DNA of 64,000 nt from Alteromonas sp. V450 (GCF_001885075.1 NZ_MODU01000004.1:3596001-3660000), one strand, 5' to 3'. Positions 1 through 9,384 are shown, counted from the first letter of the stretch. Notes: generated by a model not told the origin, from the sequence alone. Made by a program: numbers and translations.

Positions 1-1
1 C

Positions 2-601
2 AGAGAAAAGCACTTAATAATGTGGGGAAGTTTTGGGCTTATTGTTTATTTGTTCTACTGGTTTGGTATTTCGCCTGCTTTAGAAAAAATAGCCGTGTCA
101 GAGAAAACGCTTGCGAGGCTTGAAAATGAATTACAGTCAGTTGCTATACAGCAGCAAGCGTTACAGGAGGCGCTTCGCCAGGACTATTCAGCGCGAAAAC
201 AAGCAGAGCTTGATGTTGCGCGAAAAGAATTATTGGCAATCGATCAACAACTTTCACTAGTGCAAGACAGTTTTGTTGCAGCTGACAAAATGCCTGAGCT
301 TCTTGTGACGCTTCTAGGTCAAGAAAATGATATCAAAATCGTCAATTTCTATGTCGAGCCATCTGAAACCATTTCATTCGGTGATGAGGATGAAAAAAGG
401 GCCACTGTTTATCGACATAATATGCGGGTAATACTTCAAGGAAGTTTCTTTGACTTGCGCGCTTACCTTGCACGTTTGCAGTCATCGCCAGAAAAAGTAG
501 GGGTAACGCGGTTTGATTATACCGTTGAAGCATATCCACAGTCGCAACTTACACTTGAATTGGCCACGGTGAGTAATAATCAAACTTTCATCGCGCTTTA
601 G
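2..601 (+). CDS. mshJ: MSHA pilus biogenesis protein MshJ (5' partial)
   Basis: Inner-membrane component of the MSHA pilus assembly machine, comparable in layout to GspM/PilO proteins: one N-terminal membrane segment, a coiled-coil stretch and a periplasmic domain. The reading frame is open to the left window edge; codons before the first visible ATG at 20 encode R-E-K-H-L-I, which continues naturally into the membrane segment, so the true start probably lies outside the window. The transmembrane helix is at about visible residues 8-26, followed by a Gln/Glu/Ala-rich coiled coil. It is followed 9 nt later by mshK, which fits the mshI-J-K-L order. Family recognition rests on position and general layout more than on any single motif. 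Confidence 0.85.
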   Translation, partial: REKHLIMWGSFGLIVYLFYWFGISPALEKIAVSEKTLARLENELQSVAIQQQALQEALRQDYSARKQAELDVARKELLAIDQQLSLVQDSFVAADKMPELLVTLLGQENDIKIVNFYVEPSETISFGDEDEKRATVYRHNMRVILQGSFFDLRAYLARLQSSPEKVGVTRFDYTVEAYPQSQLTLELATVSNNQTFIAL

Positions 602-610
602 GATTAAATC

Positions 611-931
611 ATGAGGCTTATTTTTATAACAGTTTTTGTGTTACTCACATGCTTTGCTCGAACAAGCGTTGCCACAATGGACCCGACTAAGCCGGCGGTA
701 AATGCTTACACAAGCCAAAAGTCACAGCAAGAGGAGCGTGAAGTATTAGCGTTACAATCGGTGTTTAAACGCTCAAATGGTTACAGTGCGATTATATCAG
801 GAAAATCTTATCGCGAAGGTGAAGTTATTGGTGACTTCACGCTAGTAAAAATTAATCCCAAAGATGTTGTTCTCTCCGATGGTCGACAGCAAAAGATACT
901 AAGAATGTATGCATATGAAATTAAAAAATAG
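611..931 (+). CDS. mshK: MSHA pilus biogenesis protein MshK
   Basis: Small periplasmic or membrane-anchored protein of 106 residues, thought to act with the secretin MshL much as PilP or GspC act with their secretins. An N-terminal hydrophobic segment at about residues 3-21 looks like a signal peptide or anchor, followed by a D-P-T-K-P motif typical of this family, and a short C-terminal beta-rich domain (about 45-100) resembling the PilP/GspC homology region. Its 3' end overlaps the start of mshL by 23 nt, which suggests translational coupling. The function is inferred from family and position. Confidence 0.85.
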   Translation: MRLIFITVFVLLTCFARTSVATMDPTKPAVNAYTSQKSQQEEREVLALQSVFKRSNGYSAIISGKSYREGEVIGDFTLVKINPKDVVLSDGRQQKILRMYAYEIKK

Positions 932-2663
932 ACTAGTTACATCAGGGTTTATCGTTACACTGGCTTTTGTAAGCACGGGATGCCAAACCTATGGCGTTGG
1001 TAAAGAAGTGCAGCCCCATATTCGCGATGAGTTACAACAACAGCCGCATTCGCCAAAGCCGAAACCGGCAATGCCACCGCAGCTGGAGCAAGAGCTGCTT
1101 GCCGAAGTAGGCCGATATGCGCCGCTTGCAGACGTTGAGACAACAAAAAATTTTGATATAGCCGCCAGTGATGTTGATGTTCGCCCTTTCTTCGATGCAC
1201 TCGTAGACGAGACGCCATATAGCGTTGCCGTTCATCCAGCTGTATCCGGGAAGATTAGCCTTACGCTGAAGCAAGTGGCGCTAGAGGATGTGCTGAAAAT
1301 TATATCTAGAATGTACCCTTTGGATGTATTTCTTGAGGGTAGCGTTATTCAGGTTATGCCGGCCCAGTTAAAAACCGAATCAATACCCGTCAACTTTTTA
1401 ATGATAAAACGCTTTGGTGTGTCTAACGTTAGCGTGATAGCGGGCGGCGTAAGCGAGCAAGACCAGAATGGCAATGCGAACAACGGTGGCTTTAACGGCA
1501 ACAACAATATTGGTGGTAACGGCGTTGGTGTACAAAACGGTATAGGTGGCCAAAATGGCTTCGGCGGCAACAATATACAACAGCTAAACGGCTCGAACAT
1601 ACAAACCACCAGTGAAAATGATTTTTGGAAAGACTTGAAAGAAGCGCTCAAAGTACTCGTTTCGCCAGCAGAAGGTCGACATGTTGTGGTGTCACCTCAG
1701 GCAGGCTTGGTCACTATTCGTGCTCTTCCCAGTGAGATAGCGGTGGTGAAAGACTTTCTAAACCAGAGTCAAGAAAGTCTTCAGCGCCAGGTAGTGCTTG
1801 AAGCGCGTATTATTGAAGTGACGCTCAACGATAGTTACCAGCAAGGGGTTCGCTGGGACCGAATTGCGAGTGGCCTAACGGGGAGTATGAATTTTGGATT
1901 CAGCGGCGGCAGTTTGGCGTCTAATTTTGCGGCCAACACCGCAGCAGGCATCGACCCAGCAATTAACGCTGTAAATGGAATTGGCAATAGCATAGCAACC
2001 GATATTGGTGGGGTGTCCACATTGCGAATATCGCGCGGCGATTTTGATGGCGTGATAAACATGCTGCAAACGCAGGGTGACGTGCAGATGCTGAGTAACC
2101 CTAGAGTCACCGTTACCAATAACCAAAAAGCGGTAATAAAAGTCGGCCAAGACGAATATTTTGTTACCGATGTATCTACCAGTGAAGATCAAAGCACAAC
2201 GAGCACAGAAAATGAAAATGACATTGAACTGACGCCGTTCTTCTCTGGTATCGCACTGGACGTTACGCCGCAAATAGATCGGAATGGCTCGGTAATTTTG
2301 CACGTACATCCCTCTGTAACAGAAACTGCCGAGCAAACTAAAGTTATACAAGTCGGCGATCAGCAAATTCAGTTACCTCTTGCCCAGAGCAACATTCGTG
2401 AGTCAGACACGGTTATAAGGGCGAGAGATGGAGAAATAGTGGTTATTGGCGGTTTAATGGAAACGGTGACCAGTGATAAGGAGTCCAAAACGCCACTGCT
2501 AGGGGATATTCCTGTAGTTGGAAATTTGTTCAAAAACGTTGCTAAAACGCAGAGCAAGCGAGAGTTGGTCATTTTACTCCGACCATCTGTTGTTCAGCCT
2601 GATTCTTGGGAGCAGCAACGAGAGCGTACACAGTCTTTGCTTGATAAATGGTATAGAAACTAA
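909..2663 (+). CDS. mshL: MSHA pilus secretin MshL
   Basis: Outer-membrane secretin (PilQ/GspD superfamily) forming the pore through which the MSHA pilus exits. It has 584 residues. A lipoprotein signal peptide ends in V-S-T-G-C (Cys25), so it is likely lipid-anchored during assembly. Periplasmic N-domains (about 75-300) are interrupted by a Gly/Asn-rich low-complexity loop at about 185-230. The C-terminal secretin domain ends with the signature G-G-L-M...P-L-L-G-D-I-P-V-V-G-N-L-F. Start choice: ATG 909 and ATG 915 are both possible; both lie inside mshK. It sits between mshK and mshM as expected for the operon. Confidence 0.95.
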   Translation: MHMKLKNRLVTSGFIVTLAFVSTGCQTYGVGKEVQPHIRDELQQQPHSPKPKPAMPPQLEQELLAEVGRYAPLADVETTKNFDIAASDVDVRPFFDALVDETPYSVAVHPAVSGKISLTLKQVALEDVLKIISRMYPLDVFLEGSVIQVMPAQLKTESIPVNFLMIKRFGVSNVSVIAGGVSEQDQNGNANNGGFNGNNNIGGNGVGVQNGIGGQNGFGGNNIQQLNGSNIQTTSENDFWKDLKEALKVLVSPAEGRHVVVSPQAGLVTIRALPSEIAVVKDFLNQSQESLQRQVVLEARIIEVTLNDSYQQGVRWDRIASGLTGSMNFGFSGGSLASNFAANTAAGIDPAINAVNGIGNSIATDIGGVSTLRISRGDFDGVINMLQTQGDVQMLSNPRVTVTNNQKAVIKVGQDEYFVTDVSTSEDQSTTSTENENDIELTPFFSGIALDVTPQIDRNGSVILHVHPSVTETAEQTKVIQVGDQQIQLPLAQSNIRESDTVIRARDGEIVVIGGLMETVTSDKESKTPLLGDIPVVGNLFKNVAKTQSKRELVILLRPSVVQPDSWEQQRERTQSLLDKWYRN

Positions 2664-2665
2664 CG

Positions 2666-3568
2666 ATGTACAAGCACTTTTTTCACTTCGAAACAATGCC
2701 GTTTTCGCTAACGCCAAATACCGCGTTTTTTTGTGCGTTAGCGCCTCATAACGAAGCGTTAAAAGTGATACTGTCTGCGCTGAGCATGTCCGAAGGCTTT
2801 ATCAAAATTACGGGTGAAGTTGGTACTGGTAAAACGCTGCTTTGCAGAAAGCTAATAAACCATTTGTCGGATAAATTTGTTGCCTGTTATCTACCTAATC
2901 CTTATTTGTCACCAGACGAATTAAAAGTCGCATTTGCAAATGAATTAGGCCTTAACATAAGCGGTGAAGCTGAGAATGGCAATGTACACAGCGTTATTGA
3001 AAATAAGCTATTGTCACTTAAAAAAGAGGGCAAGCAGGCGGTGCTCATAATTGATGAAGCGCAGTCGTTAAATTGGGATGCTTTAGAGATGCTTCGGTTG
3101 TTCAGTAACCTAGAGACCGAACAAAGTAAGCTGCTACAAATCGTGCTATTCGGTCAACCCGAGTTAGATAAAAACTTGGGTAACGCTCGTGTACGTCAGA
3201 TTCGGCAGCGCATTACGTTTTCTTACGAACTTCGTGCTATGTCGTGTGCCGAGGTGGACTATTACATTGGTCATCGTATAGAGACAGCAGGTGGTGATAG
3301 GAGGTTAATACCCAAAGGGCTGAGAGGTTTTATTGCGCTTGTTACGCGTGGCACACCCCGATTAGTGAATGTTGTTTGCCACAAAGTTTTGTTGCGTGCG
3401 TACGGTCAAGGCAAAGAGGTCGCAAAGTGGTCCCATGCAATAAGTGCTGCCCTAGACACTGAGGACTGCAGACGTTTACTTGTGCCACGTCAACGCGTTG
3501 TAGTCATGTCTATGACATTACTAGGTGTGTTTATCGCTCTTAATTTCTACGTAGGGAATGTAGCGTGA
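2666..3568 (+). CDS. mshM: MSHA biogenesis AAA+ ATPase MshM (ExeA-like)
   Basis: AAA+ ATPase of the ExeA/GspA type, 300 residues. The family helps place the secretin in the envelope through peptidoglycan. Walker A is G-E-V-G-T-G-K-T at residues 50-57, and Walker B is L-I-I-D-E-A-Q near residue 130. A single hydrophobic segment lies at the extreme C-terminus (about 277-298), so the protein is probably anchored to the inner membrane with its ATPase in the cytoplasm. It begins 2 nt after mshL ends and its TGA stop overlaps the GTG start of mshN by 4 nt, so coupled translation is likely. Confidence 0.92.
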   Translation: MYKHFFHFETMPFSLTPNTAFFCALAPHNEALKVILSALSMSEGFIKITGEVGTGKTLLCRKLINHLSDKFVACYLPNPYLSPDELKVAFANELGLNISGEAENGNVHSVIENKLLSLKKEGKQAVLIIDEAQSLNWDALEMLRLFSNLETEQSKLLQIVLFGQPELDKNLGNARVRQIRQRITFSYELRAMSCAEVDYYIGHRIETAGGDRRLIPKGLRGFIALVTRGTPRLVNVVCHKVLLRAYGQGKEVAKWSHAISAALDTEDCRRLLVPRQRVVVMSMTLLGVFIALNFYVGNVA

Positions 3569-4779
3569 GCATTTTAAATGATACGTTGAAATCACTTGAT
3601 AAGCGTAACCAAAGTGAAGATTTCGGGCTCGCGCCGACGGTTCAAATTAAATCGAATTTTTTATCGATGAAATCGCTTTTCGTCGTCGTTTTAACGATTG
3701 TCGTGGTTCTTGTTGTGGTTGTGTTTTTGCGAACCAACCAGGTTGACAATGAAGCAAAGGTTAACGATGCGCGTAGCCAGCCAGTTCCCCCCGCGACGAT
3801 AAACATTGCGTCGAAAGCGTCGTCAGAGGCTACAGATGAGGTTGAATTTGAAGGGATGATTGCAACGCCCTTATCAAGCGATGATTTGGCCAGCAGGCAG
3901 AGTGTAGAACCGGTAGTAGCGCAGGTTTTTAATGCCGTTGATAGCGCAGCAACTGTTGAAGATGACGAACAAGCCTTTAAGCAAGTAGATAAAGCGCGAC
4001 CAAAAGAAGTCTCTGTAGACAGTCAGCCAAGTTCAATTTTATCGTCACAGCAAAGTCGCGAAGAAAGTGTTGTAACTCAAAAGGTTAGCCCTGACACCTT
4101 GGTAAGAGAAAAACAGGCGTTAGAGGTAAAGGGTGAAGATAGTGCTGCGATGGTGAACCAGCGCAGTAGTGCAAATATAAAACCTATGTCAGCGCTTCAG
4201 CAGAGCAACGTTCACCTTGATGCAGGAATTGAGGCATACAGATTTGGAATGATAGATGCTGCGCGGGAAAACTTTGCGCTAGCGCTTGCCACCAATAAAG
4301 ACAATAGCGAAGCGAGGCGACAACTCGCTGCACTTTACTTTGGGCAGAGTAATTCTCAGCAGGCGCTCAGATTACTCGCTGAGGGCATGGCAATTGAACC
4401 AAATAATCTAGAATGGCGTGAGCTTATGGCCAAAATTTTGGTTGCCGAAGGGCGTTTGAGCGACGTTATCGCGATAATGCCCGACGAATTAAATGACCAG
4501 GCAATAGATGAATCCCGCGCCGATTACCTCATCATTAAAGGTACCAGTGCACAGGCTACTAATAGACCGAAACAAGCTGTCTCTGCATTTCTAGCAATGA
4601 CGAAACTTCAACCGGAAAATGGAAAATGGTGGTTAGCACTTGGTGTGAATTACGACGCCTTGAATGATTCGGCAAGGGCTTCGTTAGCTTATACAGAAGC
4701 ACTTAATAAAGGTGGCCTTTCTTCTTCATCAGCGCAATACGCAAGTGAGCGCTTAACGGCATTACAGGAGCAACGTTAA
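3565..4779 (+). CDS. mshN: MSHA biogenesis TPR protein MshN
   Basis: Bitopic inner-membrane protein of 404 residues: a short cytoplasmic N-terminus, one Val-rich transmembrane helix at about 36-56, a long Ser/Glu/Gln-rich periplasmic linker, and TPR repeats from about 215 to the end (several helical pairs with Ala/Leu/Tyr spacing). It probably scaffolds the periplasmic part of the pilus machine next to MshM/MshL. It starts with GTG overlapping the mshM stop, and its TAA stop overlaps the mshE ATG by one base. The assignment comes from the TPR layout and operon position. Confidence 0.88.
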   Translation: MSILNDTLKSLDKRNQSEDFGLAPTVQIKSNFLSMKSLFVVVLTIVVVLVVVVFLRTNQVDNEAKVNDARSQPVPPATINIASKASSEATDEVEFEGMIATPLSSDDLASRQSVEPVVAQVFNAVDSAATVEDDEQAFKQVDKARPKEVSVDSQPSSILSSQQSREESVVTQKVSPDTLVREKQALEVKGEDSAAMVNQRSSANIKPMSALQQSNVHLDAGIEAYRFGMIDAARENFALALATNKDNSEARRQLAALYFGQSNSQQALRLLAEGMAIEPNNLEWRELMAKILVAEGRLSDVIAIMPDELNDQAIDESRADYLIIKGTSAQATNRPKQAVSAFLAMTKLQPENGKWWLALGVNYDALNDSARASLAYTEALNKGGLSSSSAQYASERLTALQEQR

Positions 4780-6491
4780 TGCGTCCTCGTCTTAAAATGC
4801 GCCTAGGCGACTTACTCGTTCACGAAAATATTATCTCAAGTGAACAGCTTGACCATGCTTTAACCGACCAAAGGAGTTCGGGGAGAAAGCTAGGTGACAC
4901 GCTTATTGCACTGGGTTTTATTAGCGAGCCCCAATTATTACGATTTTTAGCGCAGCAGCTAAATATTCCGTTTTTAGACATTGCACAGCGGCAAATTAAT
5001 GCTGAACAAGCACAAATAATCCCTGAAACTTACGCACGGCGCTATAGAGCAATCGTACTAGAAGCCGATGAAAATGAAGTCTTGCTAGGAATGAGTGACC
5101 CTACTGACTTAGGAGGTCTCGACCAGCTTGGGCCGCTTGTAGCACCGCGCACGATTGAACTTGCAATTGTTCAAGAGAATCAAATTCTTGAGGCGTTTGA
5201 TGCCGTTTATCGTCGTACTCAAGATATCGCGTCTTTCGCTGAGAAATTAGACGAGGAGTACGCTGACGAGGCTGAATTTGAATTGTCAGCGCTTGATGAT
5301 ACTACCTCTGATGCTACTGTTGTTAAGCTATTGCACTCTATCTTTGAGGATGCTGTGCAGGTCAGAGCCTCTGATATTCATATTGAGCCTGATGAAAAAA
5401 TCTTGCGCATACGTCAACGTGTAGACGGCGTGTTGCAAGAAAATACGTTAAATCAAGTGAAAATAGCCGCTGCGCTAGTATTGCGTTTGAAGTTGATGTC
5501 TGGCTTAGATATTTCTGAAAAGCGGATCCCGCAGGATGGGCGGTTTAATATTAAGGTTAAAGGGCATACGCTTGATGTTCGTGTGTCTACTATGCCAGTT
5601 GCCAATGGCGAAGCGGTGGTAATGCGACTGCTTGATCAGTCAGCAGGTTTGCTTACTCTTGAGCAAACAGGCATGCCGGATGCCATGGCAGAAAAGTTTC
5701 GCGCAGCGATTAATCGTCCTCACGGTATGATCCTTGTAACGGGTCCTACGGGTTCAGGGAAAACCACAACGCTTTATGGTGCTTTGAGTGAGCTGAATAA
5801 GCCCGACTTGAAAATCATCACGGCAGAAGACCCTATTGAATACCGATTGCCCAGAATCAATCAGGTGCAGGTAAATTCAAAGATTGGCCTCGACTTTGCT
5901 GCTATTCTCAGAACCACACTGCGCCAAGACCCTGACATCATTATGGTGGGCGAGATGCGTGATCAAGAAACCGTAGAGATAGGGTTGCGAGGCGCGCTTA
6001 CGGGTCACTTAGTTTTAAGTACTTTGCATACCAATGATTCTGTAACAAGTGCAATTCGTCTAATTGATATGGGGGCTGCGCCTTATTTGGTCGCGACTTC
6101 TCTAAGGGGAGTGCTTGCACAGCGATTAGTCAGACGGATTTGTGAAAATTGTAAGGAGCCAAAAGCGCCGAGTGCACAAGAAAATGCCTGGGTTAATTTT
6201 TTGAATCCAGCACTTAACAATGCGACCTTTTGTAAAGGACGAGGGTGCAATAGCTGCAATCACACAGGCTATAAAGGTCGAATAGGTGTGTTTGAGTTTT
6301 TAGAGATGAACGAAGATATGATGAACGCGCTTCGTGACAACGACACCCAAGGCTTTGTTGACGCTACAAAGGCGAACAAAGATTTTGTCCCGCTTTCTCA
6401 TATGGCACTTGAGTATGCCGCTCAAGGTAAAACATCATTAGATGAAGTGTTCAAAGTGTCAGAGTTTGTTCCTGAGGTTGTGAATCACTGA
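4779..6491 (+). CDS. mshE: MSHA pilus extension ATPase MshE (GspE/PilB family)
   Basis: Cytoplasmic hexameric motor ATPase that powers MSHA pilus extension, 570 residues. The N-terminus is an MshEN domain: R-L-G-D-L-L at residues 8-13 with Q31, then a second copy K-L-G-D-T-L at 37-42. In the family this tandem motif binds cyclic di-GMP. The GspE core follows, with Walker A G-P-T-G-S-G-K-T at 322-329, Asp- and His-box regions, and a C-terminal zinc tetra-cysteine motif (C-E-N-C...C-N-S-C). Pilus extension is therefore likely to respond to c-di-GMP, as known for Vibrio MshE. The gene overlaps mshN and mshG by one base on each side. Confidence 0.96.
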   Translation: MRPRLKMRLGDLLVHENIISSEQLDHALTDQRSSGRKLGDTLIALGFISEPQLLRFLAQQLNIPFLDIAQRQINAEQAQIIPETYARRYRAIVLEADENEVLLGMSDPTDLGGLDQLGPLVAPRTIELAIVQENQILEAFDAVYRRTQDIASFAEKLDEEYADEAEFELSALDDTTSDATVVKLLHSIFEDAVQVRASDIHIEPDEKILRIRQRVDGVLQENTLNQVKIAAALVLRLKLMSGLDISEKRIPQDGRFNIKVKGHTLDVRVSTMPVANGEAVVMRLLDQSAGLLTLEQTGMPDAMAEKFRAAINRPHGMILVTGPTGSGKTTTLYGALSELNKPDLKIITAEDPIEYRLPRINQVQVNSKIGLDFAAILRTTLRQDPDIIMVGEMRDQETVEIGLRGALTGHLVLSTLHTNDSVTSAIRLIDMGAAPYLVATSLRGVLAQRLVRRICENCKEPKAPSAQENAWVNFLNPALNNATFCKGRGCNSCNHTGYKGRIGVFEFLEMNEDMMNALRDNDTQGFVDATKANKDFVPLSHMALEYAAQGKTSLDEVFKVSEFVPEVVNH

Positions 6492-7723
6492 TGCCACAGT
6501 TTAAGTATGCGGGTAAATCTTCAAGCGGAACATTAAATGGCACTATTGAGGCTGCCTCTGAGAATGCTGCGGCTCAGATATTGCTGTCTCGAAACATTGT
6601 GCCGCTTAGTATCACGAAAACAAAAGCAGAGACGAGCAGCGCAAGCGCGAACAACCTCCACATAAGCAACCTGTTTGAAGAAAAAATTGGTCTAGATGAG
6701 ATGATCATTTTTTCGCGCCAAATGTACTCGCTCTTAAAAGCCGGCATACCAATAATACGCGCCATAAAAGGCCTCAGCGAGAACGCTTCCCACAAACGTT
6801 TCCAAGCTGTTCTCAAAGACATTGTGGAGCAGTTGGAGCAAGGGAGAAGCCTGTCTTCGGCGATGACAAAATACGAAAGCATATTTACCCGCTTAACTAT
6901 TTCGGTTGTCGTTGTGGGTGAAAATACCGGTAAGCTCGATGACGTGTTTTTACAGCTGGCCATTTATTTTGAACGAGAGCAGGAAACGCGAAAACGCCTT
7001 AAGTCAGCCTTGCGTTATCCATCATTTGTGATGATCGCATTGGTTATTGCGTTGTTTATCTTAAACCTTTTTGTCATTCCTGTGTTTTCACAAATGTTCG
7101 AGCGATTCAACTCAGAACTGCCGCTTATGACTCGCGTATTGATCGGGACGTCAAACTTTTTCGTGAACTATTGGTGGCTCTTACTTTTCTTGATTGCCGG
7201 CGGAATTTTCGCAACGAAACAATACGTTAATTCGACTAATGGACGACTTAAATGGGACAGATTTAAACTAAAGTTGCCTGTTGTGGGCAGTATTATTGAG
7301 CGATCATTGTTATCGCGATACAGCCGAAGTTTTTCAATGATTTTAAAGTCTGGCGTGCCGCTAACCGCAGGGCTGTCACTGACTGCTGATGCAATGGATA
7401 ACGCACATATGCAAATGCAGATTAAAGAAATGCGTCAGGGCATTGAGAAAGGTGAAAGTTTATTAAGAGTGTCGAAAAACAGTGAGCTTTTCTCTACGCT
7501 TGTGCTACAGATGATAGCCGTGGGCGAAGAAACTGGAAGACTCGAATCGCTACTTGAGGAAAGTGCCGATTACTATGAGCGTGAAGTTGATTTCGACTTA
7601 AAAAGTTTAACGGCGAAGATTGAACCTATACTTATAGGGTTTGTTGCTGTAATGGTTTTGATCCTAGCGCTAGGCATATTTACGCCAATGTGGGACATGA
7701 TGTCGGTGGTGAAAGGCGGTTAA
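6491..7723 (+). CDS. mshG: MSHA pilus inner-membrane platform protein MshG (GspF/PilC family)
   Basis: Polytopic inner-membrane platform on which pilins are assembled, 410 residues. It has the two-fold GspF repeat: cytoplasmic four-helix domains at about 65-165 and 270-370, and three transmembrane segments at about 170-195, 220-245 and 375-398. The motif F-S-R-Q-M-Y-S-L-L-K-A-G-I-P near residue 75 and its second copy near 280 (S-R-S-F-S-M-I-L-K-S-G-V-P) are typical. It partners with MshE. The ATG overlaps the mshE TGA. Confidence 0.95.
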   Translation: MPQFKYAGKSSSGTLNGTIEAASENAAAQILLSRNIVPLSITKTKAETSSASANNLHISNLFEEKIGLDEMIIFSRQMYSLLKAGIPIIRAIKGLSENASHKRFQAVLKDIVEQLEQGRSLSSAMTKYESIFTRLTISVVVVGENTGKLDDVFLQLAIYFEREQETRKRLKSALRYPSFVMIALVIALFILNLFVIPVFSQMFERFNSELPLMTRVLIGTSNFFVNYWWLLLFLIAGGIFATKQYVNSTNGRLKWDRFKLKLPVVGSIIERSLLSRYSRSFSMILKSGVPLTAGLSLTADAMDNAHMQMQIKEMRQGIEKGESLLRVSKNSELFSTLVLQMIAVGEETGRLESLLEESADYYEREVDFDLKSLTAKIEPILIGFVAVMVLILALGIFTPMWDMMSVVKGG

Positions 7724-7743
7724 GCGTGTTTACGAGGTAAAAC

Positions 7744-8229
7744 ATGTCGAACGAGAAGACTGGTTTACTGAAGTTTATTGTGGTTGGTGTATCAATATTT
7801 ATCGTTATTGCTGCGCAATTGCTTTACGTAATGCCGCTAGTAGAAGAAGCGCGGCAGATTAATAAAAGCAATGCAAGAGTACAGTTTCAGCGAATGGTTA
7901 CACTTGCTCGGGCGCAATGGATAAAGAGTAAGAAAAATATCGTGACCATCTATGCAACGCGCATTGCGGAAGATGGACACATTTTTCAGGACAAGACGAC
8001 CGGCACGGCGCTGCATGTTAATAAGCAAGGCTGGCCTGAAGGTCATGCTTCGAAGAGACGTAACAACTGTCAGTATTTGCTTTCTTTGTCAGCACCTGAA
8101 GCAATAAAAGATGCAAAATTGATACGCGCGTCAGACAAATACGAAAGTGGATTTTTACAATGTACTTTCTTTTTAGATGGCGAAGTGTGGTTTCAATACT
8201 TCGCTGAAAACGGTGTGGTAACGGCGTAA
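7744..8229 (+). CDS. mshF: MSHA biogenesis protein MshF
   Basis: Protein of 161 residues with one N-terminal transmembrane helix at about 11-32 and a soluble remainder, placed between mshG and the first prepilin as in other MSHA loci. There is no catalytic motif and its precise role is unknown. The stretch after the membrane helix is amphipathic and prepilin-like in style, but no G-F-T-L-I-E-L cleavage site is present, so it is not a type IV prepilin. The name is given by position and overall resemblance. Confidence 0.8.
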   Translation: MSNEKTGLLKFIVVGVSIFIVIAAQLLYVMPLVEEARQINKSNARVQFQRMVTLARAQWIKSKKNIVTIYATRIAEDGHIFQDKTTGTALHVNKQGWPEGHASKRRNNCQYLLSLSAPEAIKDAKLIRASDKYESGFLQCTFFLDGEVWFQYFAENGVVTA

Positions 8230-8276
8230 AACACGTTTTAATTCGGGCGAAAATATATCGCTATAGAGGAGTTTAT

Positions 8277-8864
8277 ATGAAAGTGAAGCAACACGGTTTT
8301 ACACTTATAGAGCTGATCATTGTTGTTATTATTTTAGGTTTATTAGCTGCCACTGCGCTTCCTCGTTTCATCGACGTGACTGACGAGGCAAGAGAAGCGA
8401 GTGTTGAAGGTGTTGCCGGCGGTTTTGCGGCTGCTGTAGGACTTGTTCGTGCTCAATGGGAAGTAGAAGGGCGCCCAAGCGGTAATAACGGCAGTGAAAA
8501 CAGTACGTTGGTAACGTATGACCAAACTCAGGTTGGCGTTGATGGAAACATTGGTTATCCAACGGGCAGCATCTCTGGCAGTACGCTTGTGGGTTCTGTA
8601 GACAACCAAGAGTGTAAAAATGTATTTGATTTGATACTACAGTCTGCGCCAACTAATACCGTTTCAACCAGCGATGACGTAGTGTCTGAATTTCGCTATG
8701 CCGTTCGCTCCGATACGTCAGGTGCGAATACCACATGCGTTTATTATTTAGTCGAGTCTATAGGACTACCTAATACAAGCGCGCCAGCTAATGGCGTGCC
8801 TGACGGCGCAAACCTTGATGGCTTTACCTACAACCCGGCAACAGGCCAAGTAACTGTATTTTAA
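8277..8864 (+). CDS. mshB: MSHA minor pilin MshB
   Basis: Type IV prepilin of 195 residues. It has a short positively charged leader (M-K-V-K-Q-H-G) cut by a prepilin peptidase before F-T-L-I-E-L, then the hydrophobic N-terminal helix and a globular domain with a C-terminal Cys pair. A strong ribosome-binding site GAGGAG lies 5 nt before the ATG, stronger than at the upstream genes, as expected for a subunit gene made in larger amounts. It is closely similar in its N-terminal half to the next gene, mshA. Which of the two is the major pilin is assigned by order, not by direct evidence. Confidence 0.88.
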   Translation: MKVKQHGFTLIELIIVVIILGLLAATALPRFIDVTDEAREASVEGVAGGFAAAVGLVRAQWEVEGRPSGNNGSENSTLVTYDQTQVGVDGNIGYPTGSISGSTLVGSVDNQECKNVFDLILQSAPTNTVSTSDDVVSEFRYAVRSDTSGANTTCVYYLVESIGLPNTSAPANGVPDGANLDGFTYNPATGQVTVF

Positions 8865-8880
8865 TTAACACGAAGGAAAT

Positions 8881-9384
8881 ATGACTATGCAAAAAGTGTC
8901 TATGCAAAAAGGTTTCACCTTAATTGAGTTAATTATTGTTATTGTGCTTTTGGGCATCCTAGCAGTAACGGCAGCTCCTAAATTCCTTAACCTGCAAGAC
9001 GATGCGCGTGACGCAACCCTTGAAGGAATAAGAGGTTCACTTGAAACATCAACGTCGGTTGTAAATGGAAAAGCGCTCATTAATAGCGTGTCTGGAACAA
9101 GTGATACGCCAGCGACGTTAAACGTGGGTACGGGTAACGTTACGGTTGTTAATGGTTACCCAGAAGCGACGGCAGCGAATATGCAGGCACTGCTTGATAT
9201 CGATGCGGATGATTTTGGCATTGCTGCAATTACTGGTGCGGTATTGATATACGCAAAAGGTTATAGCAACTATTCAGTCGCTGCAAATGCACCCGACGCC
9301 TCAGGTGCGAAATGTACAGTTGAATTCACTACGTCTGCTGGCGAAGGGCAGCGTCCAGAAATCGTTGTGAATAGCTGCGTTTAG
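8881..9384 (+). CDS. mshA: MSHA major pilin MshA
   Basis: Type IV prepilin of up to 167 residues: G-F-T-L-I-E-L cleavage site, hydrophobic assembly helix, then a pilin head with a Cys pair near the C-terminus forming the disulfide loop. Three ATGs lie before the cleavage site (8881, 8887, 8902). The ribosome-binding site GAAGGA (8872-8877) is only 3 nt from 8881 but 9 nt from 8887, so 8887 may be the true start. The upstream neighbour mshB shares the motif A-P/L-P-R/K-F-L/I and the spacing of the helix, which points to an old duplication. Confidence 0.88.
   Translation: MTMQKVSMQKGFTLIELIIVIVLLGILAVTAAPKFLNLQDDARDATLEGIRGSLETSTSVVNGKALINSVSGTSDTPATLNVGTGNVTVVNGYPEATAANMQALLDIDADDFGIAAITGAVLIYAKGYSNYSVAANAPDASGAKCTVEFTTSAGEGQRPEIVVNSCV

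Noticed and set aside
1349..1651. Reverse-strand Pro-rich reading frame inside mshL
   Set aside because: It is the complement of the Gly/Asn-rich codons of MshL, with no start signal or homology.
1875..2366. Reverse-strand 163-residue frame inside mshL
   Set aside because: It overlaps the conserved secretin domain and shows no family features or ribosome-binding site.
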